Assembly: GCA_032622095.1 (NCBI GenBank)
Contig: CP136061.1
Span: forward strand, 50,603,762 to 50,667,761
DNA length: 64,000 nucleotides
Source of the DNA: Siphonodentalium dalli
Taxonomy: Eukaryota > Mollusca > Scaphopoda > Gadilida > Siphonodentaliidae
Direction of reading: 5' to 3'
Shown here: positions 12,888-26,400 of the stretch, piece by piece
How positions within the stretch are numbered: the stretch's first letter is position 1
How the letters are laid out: the number at the start of each line of letters is the position of its first letter
Notes under the pieces: generated by a model
What the model was told of the DNA's origin: nothing
The model's database searches: none
What the model saw: only the letters and a program-made list of their open reading frames with translations
Translations under genes and position numbers: made by a program

Positions 12888-13800
12888 ATAGATCAAAGCA
12901 CGTATCAATGTAAATAATACAAATAATATCCATCCGCATGATATTTATTATTATATGAAAAGTTCTCATTTAGGAGTCGATTTTTCAAAATTAATTTGCA
13001 CAGTAACATATTGCCCTAGAACTACCATAAACGACATAAATGTCGTTCCAACCGTATGGTGACATAAATGGCACTCTACCCACCAAACAGTTAAGCAATT
13101 GCTGTGGTCTAAAGAAGAAAATGCTAAATTGGTTTGATGATTTATTCATATCAATCCATTTTGATAAATTTACGACAAAAGTGATAAGACAAAAATTTAC
13201 ATATGAGATAAATTTTAACTCATTCAAAAGCATTGCACTCCTGGCTTCTGGAAATATATACAAAATATCAGTATAATGTGTTCCCATTAATTTACTTTAG
13301 AAAAAAAAATGTCAAGTATCCACAGATTTTTTGGTAAACATCAGCATTTTAGTGACAGATTAAAACTGAAAATAGCTGGATTAATTAATTTTTTAAATTG
13401 CCAGTAGATGTAAAAACCCAGAGGTCTAAAATATTGTTTTGTCCAAAGTTAAGAACCATTGGATAGAATTTGACATCTGCTGAGTGAGAATTATGGATTT
13501 GTTGGAAGACAACAAAGATGTGGCAAACAGTTAATGAAAAAACGTAGACGCAATATAGCATCAAATCTATCTAAATGATCTTACTTTGACTTGAAGTCAT
13601 TACATCATCAACAGAACCTCTTAAAATTTATAATTTTCAATAAATTGAAGATTTGTGTTTTGAACTTTTTAAATTCCGGATAAAAGTGATTTACCAGTGT
13701 AATTAACCACTTCACAATGTTTCCTCCACAACACTGGAACTGTCAACATTGTGCTATGGCCATAGCTGCTAAAATCAAGGTAAAATCTAAATTAACCACC

Positions 13801-14150
13801 CAAGCTTGCAAGCTGGCAAATAGTGTGTCTGTTATGCAGTATGAGGTCCCCAGAGGGTGAATTTAGTGACACTAACCCACACTGTGGGCTAGCATCACCA
13901 AATTCACCCTTTGGGAACCTCATTCTGCTTAGGCCTATTGGAGACCAAGGATCAGATTGAAGTTGAAGATATTCACCCATCAGTCACTAAAACAATGTTA
14001 AATTGAGACTAGATACTTCCCAGAAGATGAAGCCTAAGCAGAATGAGGTCCTCAGAGGGTGAATTTGGTGATGCTAGCGGGATAGCATCACTAAATTCAT
14101 TCTCTGGGGACCTGATTCTGCAATTGACAGACACACTATTTGTAGGCTTG
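13801..14150. mobile_element. Foldback MITE, GAATGAGGTCCCC family (copy 6)
   Basis: Two core hairpins (about 13838-13928 and 14037-14125) lie inside diverged outer arms CAAGCTTGCAAGCTGGCAAA and CTATTTGTAGGCTTG. The copy sits just downstream of the CSTF2 stop codon, so it could lie in the 3' UTR or 3' flank of that gene. Confidence 0.78.
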
Positions 14151-14291
14151 CTAGCTACAATAGCAAGGAATAAGTCAGTGACTCGCCCCCAAAATAGGAG
14201 AGATGAAGGATATATAGTCTAGTATTTGACGTGAATGAACATGGTGGTATACAATGAAGAATGTGACAAGTGACCATAATTATTAACTTCA

Positions 14292-14405
14292 TCAAACACT
14301 CTTTGCGATCTGATCTTTGAGGACGAGAATGCTATGTTTCTGTTCGGGTGGTAACAGAGCGATCTGCTGATCTGTGAGCTGTAACACCTGCATGATCAAA
14401 GCCGC
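14292..14405 (-). CDS. CSTF2: CSTF2 terminal coding exon 11
   Basis: 38 codons including [23 protein letters not shown] then [17 protein letters not shown]. Acceptor TTTTTGCAG. This is the conserved CstF-64 C-terminal three-helix domain, which in the family binds Pcf11-type partners. The stop is at 14294-14292. Confidence 0.96.
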   Translation of the reverse strand, partial: AALIMQVLQLTDQQIALLPPEQKHSILVLKDQIAKSV

Positions 14406-17400
14406 CTGCAAAAATATAGTACAGATTGATAAAGATGCTCTACCTCTTCCCAGCAAAACTTCTGGCAGCAAAAATGTGAAATTCTCATTACGTAGCCTGT
14501 AGCAACGTCATGAATTATGACGTAGCTTGCCACAAAATAAAATGTCGGGATCGCTCTAGGACTTTCTGTCGAAAATTACCACATAGTTAAAAGTCATTAA
14601 TTTTAGTGAGAATACCACAATGACCATTCTATATTTTTAAGCAGTTTCACACATGTGTTGAATGGAAAGATGTTTGAGACTTGCTACATATCTTATGACA
14701 TGGACTTGACAATGCAACCGTAGGATTGCAAACTCTTTATACAAAAGAAAATTAGAAGAGAAAAAAATTAAGATAACATCAGATAGGAGATGTTGATCGG
14801 GCATGTAATAAACAGGCCTCAGCCTAGGGGTCCAGAACAGGGAGACTTGAAGTCTCCCTCCAGGAAATTTAGGGAGACTTCAGGAAATTTAGGGAGACTT
14901 CAGGGAGAAGTGGGGAGACTACCAAAAATTGACAATTTTCAAATATCGCTTTATTTTATAACATCTGACAATAAAAATTTAAAAAAGATAAAATAAGAAA
15001 TAAAACTAAAAAAATTTGACTTTATCTGAAATTAGCCTAATTAATTGTTATTATACATTTAAAATTTTTGGAAATGTTTTGTGTAGCTATCATTTAAGCA
15101 AGACAATTATCAAGTTACAGTAGTAGTTAATTTTTTAACTAAATGAAAGTAGTATTATTTCCTAGACTGCAGCTTGGAAGATACGTTTGTACAGTCTGAA
15201 TCATGATGCATGTAACTTTGTAAGTTTAATTTGGTCACGGCTGTAATGTGGGTGTCTGCTAAAATAAACAATAAGGACTAACTAACAAAGGAGTTGCAAA
15301 AGCTTTTATTAATTAATGGCCTCCTTAATTAATGCTAATGGCCTCCTTAATTAATGCCAACATCACCACTGACATCACTGGTATAATCCGATTAAAGCAA
15401 TAAACTTGACATTTATTTACGGAAGTGGTCTCTTCAAAAAGTCCGACTCTGATAATGTCGTAATTGTTTTATATTTGAAAAGCGGGACGGCGGTCTTTTA
15501 AGTTAATTAAAACATTTATTTGTGACACTCACGATGGTCAGTAACAACACAGATGCGAACATCTCATCGTGTTTTCAGCATGTCAAAACATTCGTGATTA
15601 ACATTCATTACCGCAAAGGGAACAAAGCCTTGTCAAACTTAGGCGACTGAATAACAACACAAAAAAATAGGTCATATTTTATTTTTTATTTTAAACACTT
15701 GGGTCTTTGTCTCTGCATCGTCTGTTTCTTTTTGGGATGGCCGCCACAATTCATCTATATACGGACATGTCCGGAAAAAAAAATAGAAAAAAAAAACAAT
15801 TCCCCCTAAAATTGAAGGCGACTTCGATTTCGCCTTAGAGCGACGATAGGGCGAAGTCAGCGACAGTAAGGCGACAATCTCGCCCGAGTCGCCTTGTGAG
15901 CTGAGGCCTGGTAATAAACACAGAACTGAACATGTGTGTTACAGCCACTCCTTGATACGGTCTCTTGCTACCGTGTACATGCCACAAAGTGATAAACTGA
16001 TACCACACGAGTACAGTTGTGTATATTAAACAGACTAATGTGATGTATTACCTTTTCTTGATCTTGTGAAGAAATGGCAGCTGCTGGTCCACCCTGGGCA
16101 AAAGATCTTATATTTCCAGCTGTCAAACTCGATAGCTGAAAAGATTAATTGGTAAACATTGAGATACCTCCAAAACATCTTATATTTCCAGCTGTCTTGA
16201 CAGCTGAAAAGATTAATTGGTAAACATTAAGATACCTCCAAAACATATTCTCTTCATCATCTATATGTGGAGACTAATATCACTCCAGTGTAGTAATAAT
16301 TGATTGATTGATTGATTTATTGTGGAATGAAGAGAAGTGTTTGTTATTTTTCACCTCGCACCAGTGAATGTGGAACCAAGAGAGACGACGCTGTTAATGT
16401 GAGTGACATTGCATTTTATATTAAAAAAAACAACAGCGACATTTATGAAGTATGTACCCACGCATTTATCCACGGCATATACTCAATCAATGCACACATG
16501 AAATATTGTCAATGTATTGGACCATTGTGTGTGATAAACGGTCTACCATTGTCTGCTATGGTGTTAATGTTTGATAGGATCATCATTTCGTAACCTCGGG
16601 TGTTCGATTAGCATTAACATTTAACGTTTTTTATTGCCGAGAAAATATTGCTGTTGGGTCACATTTCATGAAGTTTGGTTGATGGCAGAAATAGACCCCT
16701 TTCATTTTGGATTTTGACATTATTTTTTGCTTTCTGCGTTTTGATTTCTGGGAAAGTTAAATATACTGTATACACGGTCAACGTGATTCTAATCACACAG
16801 ACATCACAGGCCTACAATATGATGATTGTTTTATCAACTGATAATGGATGACCAATCGCCCAAACAAACAACACGGGAAATACCGTCTTGTAGTTACAAA
16901 AGAATGAACAAGTTTTTCTTGTGTATATCCTCTTGTTAAACATGTGTATAATACACAAGCTTCGTATATCGTGCCACAAATATAACATACCTGGGCTAAA
17001 CTGGCAGTTCCCTGCATCAAGCTTTCTATTCTCGGGTCGCGGATTTCCGGAGCACGCTGCTGGTACTGTCCCATTTGCTGGCCCATCTGACTTTGCTGTC
17101 CCATCTGGTTTGGATGGCCCATTTGATTTGCCTGACTCATCGCACCATGTCCACCCATTTGTCCCATTTGATTTGGCATGGAAACAGGCTGACTGTGCAT
17201 CGGCATATGGCCCATTGGGCCTCCTTGGTTAGGCATGGGGCCTCTTGGCCTGTTCATATTCATGTCTGTAAGGTGTATTTAAATTTGTAAACAATTTGTG
17301 TTTCCTCCATATTCTCAGGTTAAATTTTATATGTGTTACAAGTGGAACCACTGAAAGTTACACATTGAAAATGCAGGTGATTTCAGCTAGTATTCAGGTG

Positions 17401-20400
17401 CTACGCCAACCGGAGGAAATGTAGCATTCTACTAACATCACCGAAAATCTGAAGCAAATCGACCGTACCACTCCATAGAAAACATTGTCTGAACTACGCT
17501 AAATTGTAAATATTTACTACTCGAACCGGGACGCTTCTATCGGCGATAAACTAACATAAACGATTTCGCCATCGGCAGTCGCTGCATTGAATTAATATAT
17601 GAGAATGACGGTGTGTGTTGTCAATTTAAATACAATATTTGTAAAGAATAACTACTTTGAACAGGATTATTCTCCATTTCTTTTTGATCACCCTACCGGA
17701 GTGTTTCACATCACTTTAATAGTTAATTAAATAAATTATTAAGTGAAATAGGAAGGAATATAAGCTTAGACAAATTTGTGTCCACATATGAACAGACATG
17801 CATACCCCCGCATCTGTTTCCTCTTCTATAGATGTTTTGGGCTTTAATCAACATGACGCATGCCATAGAACATTACCGGTAATTCCATAAATCTTGATCA
17901 ATCAAATTGCAGCATGAGAACTTCCATAATATTTTAAGTGGCCCACTTAACCCTTTCATGACAGGAGCAGCATCATAGATCCTGTGCCAGTGCATTCTCT
18001 TACATATACATTTTTTAGATAATCCACTTGGCACAGGGTTTTCGGAAAACTTCAGGAAGCTCCAGTCATGGAAGGGTTAAATCACTAAAAAGTTATCAGG
18101 TGCTGTTGAGTCACTTTCGGTCAGCATATTTTTAGAGGATCACTAATGAGTCTCAATAATAAAAAAAATTTATTAACCGAGTGCACTAAATTTGATTTGA
18201 GCCTCGCTAAAGCTTGGTTCGAATTGAGGTTAATAAATTATGTATAGAATCTGCAACGAATTTGAAATCCAATTTATCACATAATCACATTTTAGCAAGG
18301 AAACACGATCTCAAAACAGCTAGGATTAAGAAAAAATAATATTCTTACTCAAAAATATGAAGACGGATTTAGGGGCTAATTATGTGATATAACAAATTAT
18401 CAGGAGGGTAACATTATTGTTCGTACAATTATGTAAGAACCTATAATTTATTTCAAATTTCAAGTTCCTATTTTGATTTTGTTGAAATAAAATCAGTCAC
18501 CTTGTGGCATTGAACCTCGCTGTCCAGGATTCATTCCCATCATCCTTTGCATGTTTTGTGCGGGACCTGGACCCATTCTTTGTGGTGCCATAATACCACC
18601 CATATCCATTGGGTTTGGTACTGTAAAACAAAAACAATTATTGTTTGAGGTAAACTAAACAAAACCTATTTTGCAATAATTCAATATTCCCCCAATAATT
18701 TTGTTTTAAATAATCATCAAATAAACTTTGTATTTATATAGTTAAATGTTAAGTTTAGCACTGAATTTCTTAACCCTTTGAACCCGACTGGCCGCAAAAA
18801 CGGCCAGCCAGAAAACGTTCATACACCCGACTGGCCGCAAAAGCGACCAGCAGCATTCAGTGACGTCATAAACCTATGTAGCATGTGTATACATGTTATA
18901 ACCATTGGTATATCCACTTATATCTATGTAAATCATCCCAAGGAAATTTCAGCAGCGCCATGGGTGCATGTGTATGGGTTTGTTGGCGACTAGTTGGGGT
19001 AGAAAAATATGCACATGCGCACAATTCAACAAACGTATATTATTTGAAGCGATTCGGGTAACGCTCTACGTGGTTGCACGGTTCGCAGGATTGTAGAAAG
19101 ACACCATTTCGATCACTCTTTTGGGTTTAAAATTATTATTATTGTATACATAATCAGTGTTCTGTCATATGTGAGGAAGGCGCACGCAGTTACTTATTTG
19201 AGTCAATTTGTTTCGCGCATAGGATACAATCACATCAAGGATCCCCATAGTACATACATTTGCGTTATACAGCTGCACGTTTTGACATTGCACCAGAGTA
19301 GTTCTGTGGAAATGGGTTGCATGGCCACAATACCATCCAGTCCGATTTTCTTGCGCATGTGCATTACAAACACATGGTCAAATCATGCATTATTGAGCAA
19401 TTGTGTAAAGTTTAAGACTCGTGGCACCATTTGAACATGACCATCACCATGCCCTATAGGCGATGTCTAAAACGGGACGTAATGCCATTGAATGCACAGG
19501 GAAGTGGTGTCATTCGATCATTTGGGGTATATGCTTAGCAACCATTGATACTGTTAAATACAAATTAGGTTCAATCTTCTGACCTGATATATCTCCAATT
19601 TCACATTAGGGTATTGACTGCATAAAAAATTCAGTTTCTTAGCGCGGAATTATACGAAGCTATAATTGCATAATACTTTCAGTTCCGGGTGGTTGCATGT
19701 GAACCATTACCAGGGAGTGATCGTGCGGCAAAGTATACCAAAATACGCCCTTAACTATTTTGAATTGTACTACCGCAAAATAAAATAATACTTTGGGCTT
19801 ACATTTGAAGAATATCTGATATACCCCTAATTTCAATACCAAAATGCAATCAAATTCTAAGTCGAAAAATGGCTGTAACTCATGTGAAAATAATTAGACA
19901 GAACCTATATTCGAACTTGGCCTGTAGTTTTAGCCGGGAAATTCACATACCAACTTTGGTTCAGATCAAATAATAACGAGAGGCCGATCACGATCGGCAG
20001 ATGTTTAACCCATACCTTGGCGATAGCGATTAGCTATTTTTATAAATCCTTACACCAACCTTTTCATGAGTGCAAAAGTTTCAACAATTCACACTTTATA
20101 TAGTGATCGTGTGAAAAATATTTAGTTATCACATTATGTCAACAGGATTGGTGGAGGATGTTAATATTTTTAAGCAAATAAACCAAATGACCCTCACTAA
20201 GTAGGTTAGGGGTGTGTTATCGTCAACTATGCCAAGAACTATAAACATAATCAATGGAAATATTTGAGTTATCAAATCGGACAAAAAATACTTCGGTTAT
20301 AGCATCGGATTTTTTTTTTTATTGGGCTGTGAAACTCACATAACAAATTTGGTTCCAATCAGATAAAAAATGTTTGAGTTATGGCAGAATGCGTGAATTC

Positions 20401-23400
20401 TAAGTCGAAAAAGGGCCATAACTCTGTAACAAAAACTCGGATCAAACCCCAATTCGAACTCGATCTGTATTTTGGGCAGAGAAACCCATATACAAAATTT
20501 GGTTCCGATCGGATAGAAGATGTTTGAGTTATCGCATTACTCGTAAAGTGTCTACGGACAGACGGACGGACAGACGACGAGTGGTCAATCCGGACAACGA
20601 CACTATGTTTACCATATTATGGTATGGGTAAACATAAAAACTGGAGTTATCGGTCGGAAACCGAAATGTTATGAAATTGGTCAAATTCTAAGTCGAATAA
20701 AAGGTCGGTAGACCTCATATCCGCCTCTAAGCGGCGTCGGCTTGATACGACCATTGTTTGCGCATAAATACCTGTCTTTAGTGCTAGTAAACCTACATAC
20801 AAAATTTAATTTCATTCAGTACACATTTACTAAAGTTATCATCCGGAAACCTCAAATTGGCAAAAATTCTAAGTAAAAAAGGGACATAACTCTGGTGAAA
20901 ATTGGCGGGCGGAACCCGAATTCGAACTTGACCTGTATTTTGCTGGGAGAAAGACACATACCAACTTTGGTTCAGATCAAATAATCCAAACTGGAGTTAT
21001 CGGTCGGAAACCAAAAATGTTAACAGACGGTCAAATTCTAAGTCGAAAAAGGGCTGTAACTCATGTAAAAATAATTGGACGGAACTCATATTCGAACTTG
21101 GCCTGTATCTTTAGCTGGGAAATACACATACCAACTTTGGTTCAGATAAAATAATCCAAACTGGAGTTATCGGTCGGAAACCAAAAATGTTTACAGACGG
21201 TAAAATTCTAAGTCGAAAAAGGGGCATAACTCTGGTGAGAATTGGCGGACGGAACCAGAATTCGAACTTGACCTGTCTTTTCTGATAGTAAACCCACATA
21301 CCAAATTTAATTTAATTTGGTTCACTCTAACTAAAGTTATCATCCGGAAACCTCGGACGGACGCACGGACGAGCTGATTATAATAGTCCTCCGAACCCGT
21401 TGGGTCGGCGGACAATAAGCCACAGTGTTATAGATAGCTGGTAAGCTGGGAATTTGGCTATTGACCTAAAAGTGAGGCTAAAACTCATCTCAGCCCAAAG
21501 GAGGTTTATACAAATTCTTACAAAATGGATGTTCACCATTTTTCAACACATATGTTGAGATTCTTGAAGCAGTAATGAACTCAATTAAATTGCCATTCCA
21601 CCCTTTTACTATTTAACTTTTTATAGCAGTTATTCATTTCCACTCAATTTGTGTATTTGCTGAGAATCCTGTTCGGAAAATTTCTATTCTAAAACTATGA
21701 TTTAATAAAGTAATCTTTTTGACATTTTTATTGTTATATAATATAATTGATGTGTTCTTCACATGATAGTTGCTAATATTGTATCTCACGTGACTTTGTT
21801 ATTGAAATCAAACTTTCCGATTGGTTGGCTACTCGACTCTATTAGTCGTAGTTGTATACTACGCCTTCAAGTCTCTCCTATCGTGCACTATGCATATGTA
21901 GTTTTGACTACTAAAAATAGTAACGAACACTACATCAAACTTTGTTCTGAAACTACTTGTTATTTCGCCGCTGATCCAAATTAAAGCTTCAGTAAGGCGA
22001 ACATCAATTGTCTGAACTTAGTAAAAGTTGAAAATAGTAGTTTCCTACTGCTAAATCAAAATTACAAAGGTTTTCTCTGGAGTCCCGTTGCGTTTCCTAA
22101 GTTCGCGATACCCCATTCCTATACACTAAAACGTGTGATCGGTTGCCATACCCGAACAACTAATAAAATGAACCGAGAATACAATTTGCCGATTACAGCT
22201 TGTTTTAGCTGTCTCTTGTAAATAAATAATACCCCTATGCTGTATACTAAGCGTTGAAAAAACACGCTACTGCAGATTTTCATGGCCCAATAACACCAAT
22301 CATACGTTCATGTTTCCGGAGTTGGGTACACTTTTTTTTGTAGCTGTAAATTCTTTGCTTCCGATCAGAGTCACGTGACCGCTCAGTTCGAAAATAATCA
22401 ATAATTTCGCTGGCTCAATTATTCTGATAGTTCCGTGTACAAGAGTGACTTATACTGATAAATGACCAAATTTAATACATTCTTCGTTCGTCCGGGCACC
22501 AATTAAGAGTGGGTAAGTGGTTGAAATGTGTTGACATTGGTCTAAATGTTCTTGAGTTTGGTAACTGGTCACCACAGGTACAACAAAAAAAATAATTTAA
22601 AAAAACAAACAAATCTGAACAAAGGGGAATTTAAAAAAAACAAGTTTTTTTTAAAACAGGAAAACAAACATGAAAAATAAACAAACAATAAATAAACATT
22701 TACAACAAATAAAAATAATTAAAAAAAACAACAAACAGGCAGCCAAAGTTTTTAAAAAAACAGGAAAACAAACATTGAAAAAAAACCTCATACAAACCTG
22801 AACAAAGAGGAATTTAAAAAAAATGGTGTTTGCCGACTGGTTTGCCTTTAATTTCTGCATTTGTTCGATACAATATAATAATTAGAGCATGACTTGTCGT
22901 GAAATACGCCGATATAGTGCATAGTGCACAACCTCACTATGCACTATATCGGCGTATTTCACTCCAAGCCATGCTCTATTTATTAAATAGTTGCTATCAC
23001 TTATTTCCCCCCAAAACATATGTCTGAAGTAGTGAAGTATATAAATGATCAGCACTAAAGGGAAACTGTGCCTAAATCCAGCCATTTATCTCATGTATTT
23101 TGCACTCATTCCTGACTCAATTTCATTCATTTGTTGCATATTTTGCGTTGTATATAGTAGAATAGGCTGGATTTAGGCACAGTCTCCCTTTAATAAACGC
23201 ATGTATATTTGTGAACTTACCTTGGACTGGCATTGAGCTTGGTATTGATAGTGGCTGAAAAAGTCATGTAAATGCATTTAATTAAAGACTAATGTTTTAA
23301 ACTATCCAGACCAATAATAACCTTATTTAAGTAATAACAGCTTTAGGAACAAAACTAAAATTAGGTTAGACACTCTAATTAGGCCCCTGAAAATATTCAA

Positions 23401-26400
23401 TATTCATTTTGTTAAAACAACAAATAGTAATTTTTAATACTTCAAAACAGTTATCGCGAATGTGATGCAATCGTCGGTAACAATTGAACATTCACAATTA
23501 CTGCGAAATATAAAAAGTAGATACACTCACAATTATTCCCTCAAAACTGCCATTTTAAGTTACTTTAACAGTTCTAACCCTCTTGTTTCGCAACTGTGAA
23601 TATAAGCAGTTTATAATTTATTCAGAGAACATTCAGTCAGAGACTGAACGATATTTCACAATTCAGTTGAACAGTACATCACATCCACCACCCATGGATA
23701 CAAACAATTATTATATAAAATGTACTATTTTTTCATTATTTGATTCTGTTTGCTCAGTTTTGACTTGCACTGACACTTGTAATGCCAACTTGGGTCTTTA
23801 TCGCCAGTGTGAGTCAAATCCCTTCTATCAACGCATTCATCTGGTGGTTCAAGGTCCCTCATTTTGCAAGAATATGTGTATCTCTTAAATAGAATGATAA
23901 ATATAAGTTTAATGCTTTATTCTATGTATCTGTTTTTTATCTAGTTCACTATATGAATGACCTGATTACCATCGCCATATAAATATGACAGCTAATAAGA
24001 TATAATTGTTCAAGTGATTAAATTTGGTCACTATTGGTCGGGGGTTGTGAAATTTGAACGCCAATCACACCTTAGAAAAGAATTATGGAGATGACTATAT
24101 GTAGCTTTGGTGGATATCGGCGACTAAAATATCAATGTTAGTGCCATCCTCTCTCCATCCCTGACCCAAAGGGCACATGATTTATTTTATTCCTTGTATC
24201 ATTGGAGAAGAACATATAAGAATTTTGTGGAAATTAGTGCTAAACCAGTCGTAAATGAATTACGAAGTACAATTGCTAGTCGCGCTCGTACGTCGAACGA
24301 AAGAACCCCTCATTTCCGTTTGCACATTCCGGGAAAGCCCTGGGAAATCCTGTCACCTGATTGGCTGGCGTCTTTAAAAAACGCCAGCTTTTGTATACAA
24401 ATAAACATGTGGAACATCTAATTTTAGCGTATGGGCGTGGATAATCGATAACATAATTACTTCGCGCATGAGCAGTCCAAACAGGAATCTTTTCCGCTTT
24501 ACATGAATGATGAATTCCGGGGATCTTAACAGTCTTTTGAACCGATCTCCGCTCACTGACGTGAAGTTTGTTTGTAGATTTGTCTTTAATTGTACAATTT
24601 GGTTTACTGACGAAAAACAATTTTTGCATATCGCATTTTGAACGTTGAAATAATCCATGGACGCCATGATTCTGCAGAAGTATTTACGACTTTCGTAACC
24701 TACTTTCGTTTCTTGGCAACAAAATGATTGACGTGCATAAAGTAGTCTATTTTGGGAGTCGCTTGCCAGGATAATGACGTCACTCGCTCTGTTGTTTTTC
24801 GAGCTCGAGCAAATGACCTTGACTGCCATTTCGATAAGACGTACCGTGCGCATCTCTGGGAGCAAATGTACGCTAAGTTTACTAAGACTGGTGCTAAACA
24901 TATTTGTATCAGCTTTGGTGTCCCTCCCTTCCCTATTGACTCGAATGGCGACACTTTTGACATATTTGAACCACATCCATATATCATGATGATGATTATG
25001 TATAAGTTTGGTGGAACTAAACATGGAAGGGTTAATGTAGTAACTTAAACCTGTATGCCTTACAATTAGGTAAAAAATTATTGAGTGGTTAATTGATCAA
25101 ATTTTACAATGTTTTTTAGTCATTCCATGAAGAGTTGATACCTGTTGCTGCACCGTCTTATCAGTTGAGCTCTCTGTAGAGACGAGTGGAGGAACCTGGG
25201 TGGCATCTCTGTGTAACATCGCCTGAAGAACAACCATTTATAAATATTACAAAGGCGTTCATTATGGTCAAAAGAGGACATAGGTCTCACTAAAGCACAG
25301 ATTCAGCATATCTTGTACAGATATAGCATAATTAGCATCTGATTTTAGTCGAAAATGAATTCTATCTCCAGATATAAACATGTTGATTTTGATAATTCAG
25401 TTGGTAAATCATTTGAGAACACTAATTTATGTATTGTTATTCATATAATAACCAAGTTTATCATCACAGCCCTCATGTAATGTCTGTTTTTATGTGAGAA
25501 ATAAGATATTGCTTACTATAAATTCAAGTCAAGACCGAATATACAAAGAATTAACTATAAGATTACCAAAGCGACTTGTGGGTCGACTATCTTCATGACT
25601 ATTTGTGCCTGCAGGAGAGCGTAGGCCAGCTGGGGATTCTGTAGAAGCATGTTCCGAGCTTCATTTGGGTTATTCTGGACGCATAACTGTAAAAATAGAA
25701 ACAAAATTGTCATCAGGTACACATGCTTCAACTCCATACAGGTTGTTCTGGGTGAACACGTAATACATTGGAGGATAAATAGCTTCAAAAATAGAGGATC
25801 TCTTATGAGTTCCAATTCAATCCAAATTTATTAACCCTCCAATGACTGGAGGATCCTGTATTTTTTCTAAAACCCTGTGCCAATGCATACTCTTATATAT
25901 GCCCATAGGGAGCCTCGCATATATATGAGAATACATTGGCCTAACAATATTTACCTTCTCTTATATACGTCATGAAAGGGTTAACCGTATGCACTAAATT
26001 TGATTCGAGCCAAGCATTACCGAGGCTCGAATTAAATTTAGTGGACGACATTAATAAATTTTGAATAGAATTGTGACTAATTTGAGATCCATTTTATTAC
26101 ATAATCACATTTTAGCAAGAAAAACAATCTCGAAATGGCTGGGGTTAAACAAAAATTAATATTGTTTTCCTTATAACCAAAGAGGAAGTAAAGACACCTT
26201 CAAGTAAAAATATAGTTTGAATTTTAAAGGTGTCTTTTCATGTTGACAAAATTGTTCAACCACCCTTAATTATCACCAATGTTTATCTCAAAATCAACAC
26301 TAAATAACCCAACACAAATCGAATATCATAATTATATTCTAATTAACATAATAATAAAGTTCCGGCTTGACATCGACATGATTGGGTTAAGCATTCTGAA

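Noticed and set aside
18773-18850. TTAACCCTTTGAACCC as a further piggyBac-type MITE
   Set aside because: A matching right end with TTAA could not be located.
24374-25024. 216-codon minus-strand ORF as a gene
   Set aside because: No recognisable domain, overlapping ORFs on the other strand, and location inside a CSTF2 intron; kept only as a low-confidence note.
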